The notes beneath the pieces are model-generated. The model saw only the letters and a list, made by a program, of their open reading frames with translations. It was not told the DNA's origin and made no database searches. A stretch of DNA of 64,000 bases from Candidatus Scybalocola faecavium (GTDB lineage: Bacteria > Bacillota > Clostridia > Lachnospirales > Lachnospiraceae): positions 1-64,000 of the forward strand of contig DVFP01000024.1 in assembly GCA_018713145.1 (NCBI GenBank). The letters are read 5' to 3'. Made by a program: the position numbers and the translations under genes. Below are positions 16,942-25,530 of the stretch, piece after piece. Positions within the stretch are counted from its first letter, which is position 1; each line of letters begins with the position of its first letter.

Positions 16942-17715
16942 ATGGGAATTTTGCAAAGCTTCTTGGAAGCGTGGAAAGAAAACAAATACCGTAAGCCTTT
17001 GATTTTGCAGGGAGCAAGACAGGTGGGAAAAACTTACTCGATTTTAGAGTTTGGACGCAGCTGTTACGAAAATGTGGCATACTTCAATTTTGAAACAAAT
17101 CCTAAGCTGAACAAAACCTTTGAAGAAAATATCAGTCCGGATTATCACATCGCAGCTCTTGGCAGCTTACTCGGCGTGGCGGCAGGCAGGGCGAAATTTT
17201 CTTTCCCTGTTGGCAAGGTCGATATGAAAACCATGTATCCTATGGATATGGAGGAATTTATGCTGGCTATGGGTGAGGACGCTCTTGCAGAGCAGATCAA
17301 AAAGCCTTTGGAGAATTACCGTGATATTGACGCGTTCAAGATTTATGTTTCCGACCTGGGATTGCTCTGTGCAAAGAATGACTTAGCAGCAAACGATGTA
17401 CTCTATATGGTTGATGAACTGAACGATTTTAAGGGAGGTATGACCGAAAACTATGTTAATGTTCAGCTTACCATCAATGGATATAAGACCTATTATTGGA
17501 AATCTCCCCGTGGAGCTGAAATCGATTTCGTTATCCAGCGTGACGGTCAGCTTATCCCTATTGAAGTAAAATCTGCTGACAACACCAGAGCAAAGAGCTT
17601 ACAGGTCTATATGGACACATATAAGCCAGCCTACGCGATCAAGATCTCTGCAAAAAATTTCGGCTTTGAGGATAATAAAAAGACTGTTCCTCTCTATGCC
17701 GCATTTTGCATCTGA
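16942..17715 (+). pseudogene. AAA ATPase (DUF4143 type) with internal deletions, probably inactive
   Basis: The reading frame is open for 257 residues, but intact family members run to about 400 or more. The Walker A motif GARQVGKT is present at residues 24-31. After ENISPDY (residue 68) the sequence jumps straight to HIAALGSLLG, and the segment that should hold the Walker B motif (FDEIQ type) is missing. After AEQIK (about residue 120) it jumps to KPLENYRDIDAFKIYVSDLGLL, losing the DUF4143 front half. The C-terminal nuclease-like part (GAEIDFVIQRDGQLIPIEVKS) is kept. The start lies five bases beyond the cupin terminator with no ribosome site. Two in-frame losses plus a missing leader suggest a decayed gene. 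Confidence 0.8.
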
Positions 17716-17835
17716 TATTGAAACAAATAAAAGTGAGCTGACTGTGGTATCCCCCAGGGTAAACAGCAGCAAATTTGCAGTTCCGGGCATAATCATTGCT
17801 TCTCCCCCTTATCTATGGTATCATTGAATAAAATG

Positions 17836-17895
17836 AGGCACGCGGCAAAAGGTCATGCAGGCTGCTCATAAGATAAGCCCATAGCTTTGCGGGAA
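17836..17895 (+). repeat. Hairpin repeat, family D, partial copy 2
   Basis: GGCAAAAGGTCATGCAGGCTG resembles the left part of the element at 16012. It ends shortly before the ribosome site of the CocE-type gene. Confidence 0.45.
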
Positions 17896-17921
17896 ATAAT
17901 TTCACAGGAGGATATATATTT

Positions 17922-20114
17922 ATGCGAGGAATCTTTTTAGATGGCTGCGTCAGCGGCCTGGACTACCGGACACAGACCCATAAGGGACAGTTAGATGAGG
18001 GCGGCTGGTATGAGTATGAGGCTGGGGAAAGCATCCTGTTTTCCATTGGAGAGCTGGTCATCGGCTCGTGTCAGGCCAGGGAATGGATCACCCCTTTGGA
18101 CTTTGTGGCTGAAAGCGTAGGACGCCATGTGACAGTGAGCCACTACCAGGTTGTCAACACAGCCCGTTTTCTCATTGGCCTGGGCCATATTGATGACAAA
18201 GTGAAGGCAGAAGTGCAGAAGCTTCGTTATGATATTCATTTTGTTCAGGAAACGGAAAGTTTTGAAAAGGATCCTGTGATCGCCGGATTTTTCCAGAATA
18301 TGGGAAAATGCCTTCCTTCCCCTGCTGTGGCGAAAAACATCGTCCGCCGTTGCGCCAAAGGCATTGCTAAGGAGCGGGATGTGAAGATTCCGGTTCGGGA
18401 TGGAGGTTATGTGCTGGCAGATATTTATCGTCCGTTAAAACCGGGAAAATATCCTGTGGTCATGTGCATGGGTGTGTTTGGCAAGGAATTTATCAACGGT
18501 TTTGTAGATGATGAAAAGGCAGAGGCTCTTCGCCAGGAAGTGGAGGACCGTTTTTATGACGACTATGCCAATACAGACACAAAACATTTGCTCCAGGGCA
18601 TCTTTTTTGAGCGGATGGGCCCATGTTTTGGCTCTGTGCTGCCCCTGCCAAATCCGGACCCTGCGGAGCAGGTGGAGCCGCCTATGGGACCGCCGCCTTG
18701 CCTTGTGCCTGTATCCGAGGCATTTGAGCAGCCCTGCGCCTATGACTGGGTGCCTTATGGCTATGTGGTGATCAATATTGAAGAGCGGGGGACAGGGAAA
18801 AATATGACCGTGGATCTGTTCCGCCAGTTTGGTGCTGCCAATGCGAAAGACTACTGTGATGCTATAGAATGGGCGGCGGAACAGCCCTGGTCTTTGGGGA
18901 AGGTGGGCCTGTTTGGGGCTTCCTATTATGCTATGACTCAGTATCTGGCGGCTCAGAGAAAGCCCAAAGGCCTGACAGCCATGATCCCCATTATGGGCGA
19001 TTATGATTCTTACCGGGATTACATTTACAGCGGCGGTGGCCTTTTAAACCGGGCGGACAATATGGATCCATGTCGGACGCCTCAGCCGTACAATTTTATG
19101 AAAAAGGCTTTAGACGAGCCATTTTGGAATGAGGAAACTTACGGCCCGGAAGGCGAGTATATGTCCAGCTGTGACATAAAAACCATTGATCTGCCTATTT
19201 TCCCATGTGTGGAACCGGATGCCAGCCTTCACGGCAAGGGCAGTTCAGAGGCTTATATTAACTGCGCTTCTGAAAATAAAAAGCTTATGGTGGTCAATGG
19301 CTGTGGGATTCATTTCTGGATGTATCAGCCGGAGTATTTAAATAAGTTCCGGGCATTTTTCGATCACTGGTTAAAAGGCGAGGAAAATGGCATTATGGAT
19401 GAACCTGCGGTGGATATTCAGATGCGTACCGGAGAAGGGTCTTACTACTGGCGTCATGAAGCGGACTGGCCGGTGCCGGAGACAAAGTATGTGCGTTTTT
19501 ACCTGGATAATTCCCGGGGACAGTCCCAGCTTGTAACTCAGGCTCCTGAAAATGCAGGGAAAGCTGTCTATAATGCTGATGTGCATCATAAGGCCGCCGG
19601 ACGGGTGGAAGGGGCTACATTTATCAGCGCTCCTTTTGCTGAGGATATGGAGCTGGCCGGGTATATTAAGGCCGGATTATATGTGGCATCCACCACAACA
19701 GATATGGAGATCCATATGAAAGTCCGGGTGCTGGATGAAAATGACCGTGAAGTGATCTATCCGGCACGGACAAGTATGGAAAGGGGACTGCCGCTGGGAT
19801 TTGGCGCCTTGAAGGTTTCCCACCGTATCCAGGATGAAGCGCGGACCAGAGAAGAACTTCCGGTGTATAAGCATACAAAAGAAGCCTATGCGCCATTAAC
19901 CCCAGGTGAGGCCGTGTACTGTGAGATCGGCACATTTCCCACCACCGGCGTGATCCGCAAGGGCTGGAAGATCCGTCTGGATCTGGACCCTGTGGGAAGC
20001 CGGTGGGTGGATTATAATGAAGAAAGCTACCGGAAAGATGCTGAAAATACGATTTTTACCGGGGCAGATAAGGCTTCCTTTGTTCAGCTTCCGGTCCTTC
20101 CGGCAAAAAAATGA
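17922..20114 (+). CDS. CocE/NonD-type alpha/beta hydrolase with an extra N-terminal beta domain
   Basis: The 730-residue protein has three parts. Residues 1-75 (FLDGCVSGLDYRTQTHKGQ, then FSIGELVIGS) resemble a short beta-rich module usually seen in secreted proteins. Residues about 150-500 are an S15/CocE hydrolase with the nucleophile in GASYYA (S334) and the histidine in GIHFW (H464). Residues about 520-725 are the jelly-roll C-terminal domain of that family. CocE-like enzymes cleave esters, amides or beta-lactam-type bonds; the substrate is unknown. ACAGGAGG precedes ATG. There is no signal peptide, so the protein should be cytoplasmic. Its last 31 bases overlap the convergent DUF2079 gene. 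Confidence 0.88.
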   Translation: MRGIFLDGCVSGLDYRTQTHKGQLDEGGWYEYEAGESILFSIGELVIGSCQAREWITPLDFVAESVGRHVTVSHYQVVNTARFLIGLGHIDDKVKAEVQKLRYDIHFVQETESFEKDPVIAGFFQNMGKCLPSPAVAKNIVRRCAKGIAKERDVKIPVRDGGYVLADIYRPLKPGKYPVVMCMGVFGKEFINGFVDDEKAEALRQEVEDRFYDDYANTDTKHLLQGIFFERMGPCFGSVLPLPNPDPAEQVEPPMGPPPCLVPVSEAFEQPCAYDWVPYGYVVINIEERGTGKNMTVDLFRQFGAANAKDYCDAIEWAAEQPWSLGKVGLFGASYYAMTQYLAAQRKPKGLTAMIPIMGDYDSYRDYIYSGGGLLNRADNMDPCRTPQPYNFMKKALDEPFWNEETYGPEGEYMSSCDIKTIDLPIFPCVEPDASLHGKGSSEAYINCASENKKLMVVNGCGIHFWMYQPEYLNKFRAFFDHWLKGEENGIMDEPAVDIQMRTGEGSYYWRHEADWPVPETKYVRFYLDNSRGQSQLVTQAPENAGKAVYNADVHHKAAGRVEGATFISAPFAEDMELAGYIKAGLYVASTTTDMEIHMKVRVLDENDREVIYPARTSMERGLPLGFGALKVSHRIQDEARTREELPVYKHTKEAYAPLTPGEAVYCEIGTFPTTGVIRKGWKIRLDLDPVGSRWVDYNEESYRKDAENTIFTGADKASFVQLPVLPAKK

Positions 20115-22165
20115 TTCTGGGGCGCGCTTAAAACATTGGTCTGGAGAATTTTCTCCGACTTAAGCCCATGCTGCTGTTCATCCGGAGAACAGTAAATCAC
20201 CAGGACGCCGGGAATTTCCCGCCACAGGCGGTAGCCGTTTTCTTCCAGAAGATGGACCAGATTGTCAAAACCATTATCCTGTCCCGGGGAAGCATAAGCG
20301 TCATAGGAACTTTCCTTGGACCGGGTCAGGACAACATACTGAGTGTCCAAAAGATGCTTTTTGGAGGAATAATGGACGTCATACAGGATCTTTCTTTGAG
20401 ACAGAGCCGTGGTATAAAAGGTGGTGGCAGTGACAGAAGCATCTTCAGGGATCAGCGCCAAAGTGTCCCGAATTTCCTGATAATATTGAAAATTTTTTAT
20501 GCTCCTGAGGGGATAGGAAATGCCCTTGGGAGCAATTATTATGCCAAAACATAAGCTGCAGGCCAGGACGGCAGCGATCACAGTAAAAAGCTGCAGACGG
20601 CATTTTTTAAAATCGCTCAGGTTGACGGCACAAAGATAGATCAGACATGCGCCTGAGCCGAAAGCATACTGAAAGAAAATGTCATGCTGATACCTGTAAT
20701 CAGACATGAGATTGACCAGAATGTAGGGAATCAGGAGGATGTACCGTTCATAGTGCCGTGTCATGAGGGGCAGCCCCAAAAGGGGTACAAGGGTCAGGGC
20801 AATAAACGGAAGCTTCTCTGGATCCCCACATTCAAACACTGCCTTCATAGGATTTAAGATCACGGCCTTGATCACAGTGATCAACGATGATGAGCCGTCA
20901 TACATAAAGTTGCTGTAGCGGTAGGTCATGACCCCATCTCCAATGCGGGACAGGTAGCCGGTGGCAGCAAAAAACCATACAAAAGCAGCCAGCAGGAAAA
21001 AAATTCCGGTCAAAAGGGTCCAGTTGGGACGGCGAACAGTGCCCTTCGGGGAGTTGGCGGCGCCAGTGGGATGGGGAACAGTAGGACCAGGGATCGTGGC
21101 CTTTGGAGAGGCCATAGCGTTTTCAGGGACGCGGATCAGGCTGCGGACAATGAGCCACAATGCAATGACAGCCACGTAGACGGCGGCGTCCTCCTTGACC
21201 ATAAGGGTCAGCAGGGCGGCGCAGCCGCTGATCCATATATTTTTCCGTTCAATACCATAAAAAAGCCACAGGATCAAAGGCATGAGAAAACAGTTTTCAT
21301 GAATATCATAGCTTGTTCCCCCGGAAAACGAAGGATATACCAGGAGCATAGCACATATCAGGATACGCTTCCCACCGGTCAGTCCGTGGCAGGCGCAGAT
21401 CTTCCATAAAGGGATCACTGCGGATGTGATGACACATGCCTGAAGGATCTGTAAGGTGACCGGTGTGGGAAAGAGCCAGTAAAAGGGTAAAAGCACATAG
21501 TAGATCGGGGACATATGTACATTCAAGTGAGATAAAAGGCCGTCCCGTTCTACAGTAGTCAAAGGCATCCCGGTTTCTTTCATATAATAAAACATTTGGG
21601 AAAAAATACTAAAATCATACGTGGGCGCGGAAAAGCTGAAAACCCTTCCCACAGTCCATGCGCAGGCGAAAATAAGAAAAATACCGCAAAGGCCGGCCAT
21701 GATCCATATGTGACGGTGGGAGGCCCTTTTCTTTACAGCATTTTTCCAAGCGTTTGGGATCCAATGTATATTATCCGGGGAAGAATCCCATCCTCGAAAG
21801 CCGTACACTATAAGAATAACCAGGATGACCAGACACAGGGCCAGAAAGGTCCGGGAAAAGGACGCAGTCAGGGCCAAAATAGCCAGAAGGAAAAATGTTC
21901 CGGCTATGGCCCATCTCCAGACGGCAGCCTTTATAAAGTAAGCCAGGAAAAAGAGCAGGATTGTTCCCACCCCGATCATGACGCAGATGCGAATGAAAGA
22001 CATTTGTGCCAGACCTTCCAGACCGGTCAGTGCCCTGGCTGTCGGGGAAAGGCGCACATATTCAATTAAAACAGCCATAAGCCACGCCAGGATCATCTGG
22101 CGGATCAGCACAGGGATCCGTGTGATTTTTGTGAGACGCTGGGAAATTATTTTGGGATTAAACAT
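20084..22165 (-). CDS. DUF2079 family polytopic membrane protein
   Basis: The 693-residue protein has about twelve or more membrane helices and carries the DUF2079 core: VGRVFSFSAPTYDFSIFSQMFYYMKETG, then LSHLNVHMSPIYYVLLPFYWLFP, then YDIHENCFLMPLILWLFY. The family is distantly related to GT-C glycosyltransferases (mannosyltransferase-like), so transfer of a lipid-linked sugar is possible, not shown. It follows the VanRS-like pair on the same strand, 143 bases away. The start codon and its ribosome site are buried in a perfect hairpin (22165-22211). The 3' end overlaps the CocE-type gene. Confidence 0.85.
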   Translation of the reverse strand: MFNPKIISQRLTKITRIPVLIRQMILAWLMAVLIEYVRLSPTARALTGLEGLAQMSFIRICVMIGVGTILLFFLAYFIKAAVWRWAIAGTFFLLAILALTASFSRTFLALCLVILVILIVYGFRGWDSSPDNIHWIPNAWKNAVKKRASHRHIWIMAGLCGIFLIFACAWTVGRVFSFSAPTYDFSIFSQMFYYMKETGMPLTTVERDGLLSHLNVHMSPIYYVLLPFYWLFPTPVTLQILQACVITSAVIPLWKICACHGLTGGKRILICAMLLVYPSFSGGTSYDIHENCFLMPLILWLFYGIERKNIWISGCAALLTLMVKEDAAVYVAVIALWLIVRSLIRVPENAMASPKATIPGPTVPHPTGAANSPKGTVRRPNWTLLTGIFFLLAAFVWFFAATGYLSRIGDGVMTYRYSNFMYDGSSSLITVIKAVILNPMKAVFECGDPEKLPFIALTLVPLLGLPLMTRHYERYILLIPYILVNLMSDYRYQHDIFFQYAFGSGACLIYLCAVNLSDFKKCRLQLFTVIAAVLACSLCFGIIIAPKGISYPLRSIKNFQYYQEIRDTLALIPEDASVTATTFYTTALSQRKILYDVHYSSKKHLLDTQYVVLTRSKESSYDAYASPGQDNGFDNLVHLLEENGYRLWREIPGVLVIYCSPDEQQHGLKSEKILQTNVLSAPQNHFFAGRTGS

Positions 22166-22211
22166 TGAAAGACACCTCCTGTGTCCAAAGAATACAAAAG
22201 GTGTCTTTCAA
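22165..22211 (-). promoter_or_regulatory. Hairpin covering the ribosome site and start of the DUF2079 gene
   Basis: Perfect 13-base arms: TTGAAAGACACCT (22165-22177) and AGGTGTCTTTCAA (22199-22211). In the minus-strand RNA the 3' arm contains GGTGTCTTTCA plus the A of the ATG and abuts AGGAGG, so the folded form should block initiation. Confidence 0.65.
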
Positions 22212-22265
22212 AAAATCCCTATAAATCTTACAAGTTTCTTTCAGATTGTTGCTCATCTTGTTTAC

Positions 22266-22301
22266 AGGAACCGTTCAGCCCGCCGAACAGTTCCTGTATG
22301 C
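22266..22301. repeat. Palindrome downstream of the histidine kinase gene
   Basis: CAGGAAC-GTTC arms (ACAGGAACCGTTCAG and CGAACAGTTCCTGT) form a stable stem without a T-run. The inner part (GTTCAGCCC, CGAAC) resembles the short palindrome at about 3637. Confidence 0.5.
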
Positions 22302-22308
22302 AAGATTT

Positions 22309-23964
22309 TCAAGACCGGGGCAGGGTGACAATGGCGCTAAACTGATCCCCGTCCACTGCCACCTTAAACTGACCGCCTACAGATTCTGTGTACGTCTGGG
22401 CAATGGCCAGTCCCAGGCCGCTGCCTTTAGTCGACCGGGACTTGTCTCCCCGGGCAAACCGCTGGGTAATGGCTTCCGGGTCAAAATCCATTTCATAGGA
22501 GGCGGTGTTTACCATCCGGATCTGATAAGCATGGGCATTTTCCTTAACCTCTAAATGGATCCGTGTGCCGGGGAGGGCATATTTAATGGCATTTCCAAGA
22601 AGGTTGGCAAAAACCTGATGCATCCGGGAGCCATCGGTGATCACAGGCGCCGAATCCGCCTCGTAGTGGCGTTTCACACATAGTCCGGTGGTATTTAGCT
22701 GGTCATCAAACAGGCCAATGGTCTGTTCCAGCAGCCGTATCAGGTCGATATTTTCCTTTTTGCTTTCCACTGCCTGGCTGGAAACTTTGGTCAGTTCAAA
22801 TAAAGCGTCTACCAGGTCACTCATATATCCGGCCTTTTGAGTCAGATGTTCAAGCTGTTTCTGCCCTTCCGGAGAGAGGGTTTCTTTTTGCAAAAGCTCA
22901 CTGTAGCCTAAAATACCGGTTAAAGGCGTGCGCAGATCATGGGAAACATTGGAAATCAGTTCCACCTTAAACCGCTCGCTGGTCACTGCGGTTTTGATGG
23001 CTTCCTGATGCTGGGCCTGAAGAGCAAGGAGCTTTTCTTCTGTATCGGAAAATGCTCCTTTATCAACCTGGATCGGCTCATTTTCCTGAAAATGAACCAG
23101 CTGTTTCTTTAGGTGCAGCAAGTCTGCCCCATAGCGCCAAAGGTCAACAAGGGCAAAAAATCCCGAAAACATAAGGGCAATGAAAAGCGGCCATGGTATC
23201 GCTGTTCCAACAGTCCGGGCCAATCCGGGGAGTATGCCGCAAATCGTCAGGGAGACGGCTGCTCCGACAGCATAGACCATAAGAAGCCACTGAGGTTTTT
23301 CACAGCGGCTGGCAAGTCTTTGGATCAGACCCCACGCAGGCTTAAGCCTGGAGCAGATCCATCCCCATAATTCCCGGATACAGACCTGGAAAATTAAAAG
23401 CAGTAAAATCCCTAAAAGTCCGCTGGCCATAAAACCTTCGGTAAGGCTGATGTTTTCCGGGGCACCCCCTCCGGAAAAGGCGTTTTCCCAGGCGATTTCT
23501 CCGGCCCACAGGGCGGCTCCCGTCAAAATCAGGGCGCCGTCCGGTCCAAGGACAGGCTCCCTTTGCCTGAGGATAAAAATTCCTGAGATTCCGGCGCCTA
23601 TGCCAAGAAAGATCAGGATAAAGCCCGGGATCCGCCCTTTAAAGCCCTGTCTGGATGAGTCATCTTCAGGGACATCAGAAGTGGATTCCACGACAAAGGT
23701 TTCCTGGATATTTCCATCTGCGGCGGATAGCGCAGCGGTTTCCTGGATATTCCATTGCGAAAAAGTTTCCGCGGTGGTTTCCTGGATTGCAGGTGCAGAG
23801 ACACTTTCCCCTAAAGCTTCGTTTATATTCAGGTAGGCCCGGGTTTCGGAAATATTATCCGGGGATGTGGAGCTGCTTCCCGTCATTTGCCGCCCGTAAA
23901 TGATCATTATTGCGGCTGCCAGAAGGAGTATCCAGGCGAAAAGATCACGGCGCTTCAAAAACAT
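22309..23964 (-). CDS. Sensor histidine kinase (VanS-like)
   Basis: The product is 551 residues. The N-terminus has one membrane helix, then an outside loop of about 85 residues with three IQET-containing repeats, then several further helices. The cytoplasmic part has a HisKA box SNVSHDLRTPLTGILGYSE with the phosphorylated His, and an HATPase_c domain with the N box (FANLLGNAIKYA) and G boxes (GSGLGLAIAQTY). The partner is the OmpR-type regulator upstream, whose stop overlaps this start by 20 bases. I chose ATG 23964, preceded by GGGGGA; a TTG at 23982 is possible. The target may include the DUF2079 gene. Confidence 0.93.
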   Translation of the reverse strand: MFLKRRDLFAWILLLAAAIMIIYGRQMTGSSSTSPDNISETRAYLNINEALGESVSAPAIQETTAETFSQWNIQETAALSAADGNIQETFVVESTSDVPEDDSSRQGFKGRIPGFILIFLGIGAGISGIFILRQREPVLGPDGALILTGAALWAGEIAWENAFSGGGAPENISLTEGFMASGLLGILLLLIFQVCIRELWGWICSRLKPAWGLIQRLASRCEKPQWLLMVYAVGAAVSLTICGILPGLARTVGTAIPWPLFIALMFSGFFALVDLWRYGADLLHLKKQLVHFQENEPIQVDKGAFSDTEEKLLALQAQHQEAIKTAVTSERFKVELISNVSHDLRTPLTGILGYSELLQKETLSPEGQKQLEHLTQKAGYMSDLVDALFELTKVSSQAVESKKENIDLIRLLEQTIGLFDDQLNTTGLCVKRHYEADSAPVITDGSRMHQVFANLLGNAIKYALPGTRIHLEVKENAHAYQIRMVNTASYEMDFDPEAITQRFARGDKSRSTKGSGLGLAIAQTYTESVGGQFKVAVDGDQFSAIVTLPRS

Positions 23965-24649
23965 ATCCAATCCCCCAAACAACTTTTAAATATTCCGGCT
24001 TTTTCGGGTTAAGCTCCAGCTTTTCCCGGATACGGCTAATGTGAACCATGACTGTGTTTTCCACAGCATAGGCATCACTTTTCCAAACCCGTTCATAGAT
24101 TTCTTCTGCTGAATAGACCCGCCCCGGGTTAGACATAAGGACATAAAGAATCTTAAATTCCGTGGCCGTCAGCCGTACCCGGTCCCCGCGGACAATAAGC
24201 TGCTTTGCCCCTGTGTCAAGAATAATATCTCCAACTGGGATCTGATCTTTTGCCCCGCCTTCCCGGATAGAACCCAGCCGGTCATAGCGGCGCAAAAGTG
24301 CCCGGACACGGGCAAGAAGCTCCTGCTGGTAAAATGGCTTGACCAGGTAATCATCAGCACCGGCTTCAAGCCCAAGCACCCGGTCAGAACCTTCCGCCTT
24401 GGCGGATAACATGAGAATGGGAACATTATTATCCTGGCGGATGCGCATGGTGGCCATTAGTCCGTTGCACTGGGGCATCATCACATCCATAATGATCAGA
24501 TGGGGGTGATGGATCTGAACAAGCCGGCAGGCCATTTCCCCGTCCCGGGCAGTTAAAACACGGTAGCCGGCCTGCTTTAATACTGTTTCTATAATATTAA
24601 CAATGGAAAAATCATCGTCAACAACTAATATTTGATAAGTTTCTGTCAT
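23945..24649 (-). CDS. Response regulator, OmpR/PhoB (VanR-like)
   Basis: The 234-residue protein has a receiver domain (DDD at residues about 10-12, the phospho-acceptor in LIIMDVMMP, and the KPF lysine) and a winged-helix domain (TATEFKILYVLMSNPGRVYSAEEIYERVWK). It is the partner of the kinase that overlaps it downstream. These VanRS-like pairs often respond to cell-envelope stress in Clostridia. A run of AT-rich DNA with a good -10-like sequence precedes it, but no full promoter was clear. Confidence 0.95.
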   Translation of the reverse strand: MTETYQILVVDDDFSIVNIIETVLKQAGYRVLTARDGEMACRLVQIHHPHLIIMDVMMPQCNGLMATMRIRQDNNVPILMLSAKAEGSDRVLGLEAGADDYLVKPFYQQELLARVRALLRRYDRLGSIREGGAKDQIPVGDIILDTGAKQLIVRGDRVRLTATEFKILYVLMSNPGRVYSAEEIYERVWKSDAYAVENTVMVHISRIREKLELNPKKPEYLKVVWGIGYVFEAP

Positions 24650-24821
24650 ATGTATTCCTCGCTATGTATCGTGTTACTCCTTTGTAACCGATAACAGTAT
24701 ATCATAAATGGTGGAGCTTATATACTTTCATTTGAAAAGAAATGTTGATATAATGTAGCTGTTCGTTGTTGTTTACACAGCAGTCAGACACTTGCTGTAT
24801 GGCTGTGTAAGAATGTGTAAA

Positions 24822-24900
24822 CTACGGCTACCAGAGAGAAAATTGCGTTTTGGGGTGAAGTTGGACAACTTGGCGAGGAACTATATTTGTTTGACACGAT
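24822..24900 (+). repeat. Dispersed repeat, family B, copy 2
   Basis: Shares ATTGC-TTTTGGGGTG, AGTTGGA and CTATATTTGTTTGACACG with copy 1. The outer arms are degenerate (CGGCTACCA and TTGGCGAGG). It stands just ahead of the small gene at 24957. Confidence 0.7.
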
Positions 24901-24956
24901 TAAAACGCTATCCCTCTTATGGGCTGGGGAAAATAAAATCATACCGGAGAAAAGAT

Positions 24957-25190
24957 ATGGCATATTTAGATAAGGACGGAATCCCACGGGTTCCAGAAGA
25001 ACAGGAAATTTACAATAATGAAATTAGTGAAATCCATATGCGGTTGGATCATATTTGCCAGGAACTGAGAGAGTGTGAGATACTGAATAAAGATCTGGAA
25101 AAAGATCGGGACTTTCAGGAAATGCTTCAGGAATGTGGGCGCTTGGCCCAGCTTTGCATCCAGCGGTGTGAATTGTATCGGATAATATGA
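24957..25190 (+). CDS. Small coiled-coil protein of unknown function
   Basis: The 77-residue product is highly charged and helical, with a heptad-like Leu/Ile pattern (MRLDHICQELRECEILNKDL) suggesting a short coiled coil, and four or five cysteines spread through the second half. I do not know a family. I chose ATG 24957 because GGAGAAAAGAT precedes it; the longer frame from 24792 is made of repeat B sequence. It is followed after a family A leader module by another small gene, so the two may be co-transcribed. Confidence 0.6.
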   Translation: MAYLDKDGIPRVPEEQEIYNNEISEIHMRLDHICQELRECEILNKDLEKDRDFQEMLQECGRLAQLCIQRCELYRII

Positions 25191-25251
25191 AAGCCCCCTG
25201 CGGGGATACCTGTATGGCCTAAAAAGGCAGGCCAGGAAAGAGGAAAGCGGT
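25187..25251 (+). repeat. Leader repeat, family A, copy 3
   Basis: AAAGCCCCCTGCGGGGATACC, then the stem GTATGGCCT-AAAA-AGGCAGGCC, then AGGAAAGAGGAAAGC immediately before ATG 25252. Stem bases differ from the other copies but still pair. Confidence 0.7.
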
Positions 25252-25530
25252 ATGTTTGGAAGAAAAAGTATTTATGAGAAATGTTTTGAAGATCTTGAGA
25301 AGGAGCTTGTGATCAATCTTGAGAATAATTATAAGGATCTGGCCTGGGATGCTGTGAAGAACTTGAGAAAATATGTGGACAGTTTAAAAAATTTCCAGGC
25401 TTCCGGTGGAAAAAGTATTGAAGCTTTTATATCCGGAACTGTTAAAAAGCCGCCGAAGGCTTCGGAAATTGAAAAAATGGAGGCGAAGTTAAGTGGCTAT
25501 GAGAAAGGGATGGAGGGGTATCATCATTAA
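25252..25530 (+). CDS. Small hypothetical protein
   Basis: The 92-residue, acidic-basic helical protein has no signal peptide or membrane segment and belongs to no family I recognise. Its N-terminus (YEKCFEDLEKELVINLENNYKDLAWDAV) looks like an amphipathic helix. The ribosome site GGAAAG is provided by the leader repeat. The stop codon overlaps the start of the next gene (TAATG), so the two are translationally coupled and probably work together. Confidence 0.65.
   Translation: MFGRKSIYEKCFEDLEKELVINLENNYKDLAWDAVKNLRKYVDSLKNFQASGGKSIEAFISGTVKKPPKASEIEKMEAKLSGYEKGMEGYHH

Noticed and set aside
17599..17796. Minus-strand frame reading MIMPGTANLLLFTLGD
   Set aside because: Protein-like at first sight, but it lies over the end of the ATPase remnant and has no ribosome site or family likeness.
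24792..24956. Longer N-terminus for the gene at 24957
   Set aside because: The extra codons are repeat family B sequence; a good ribosome site precedes ATG 24957.
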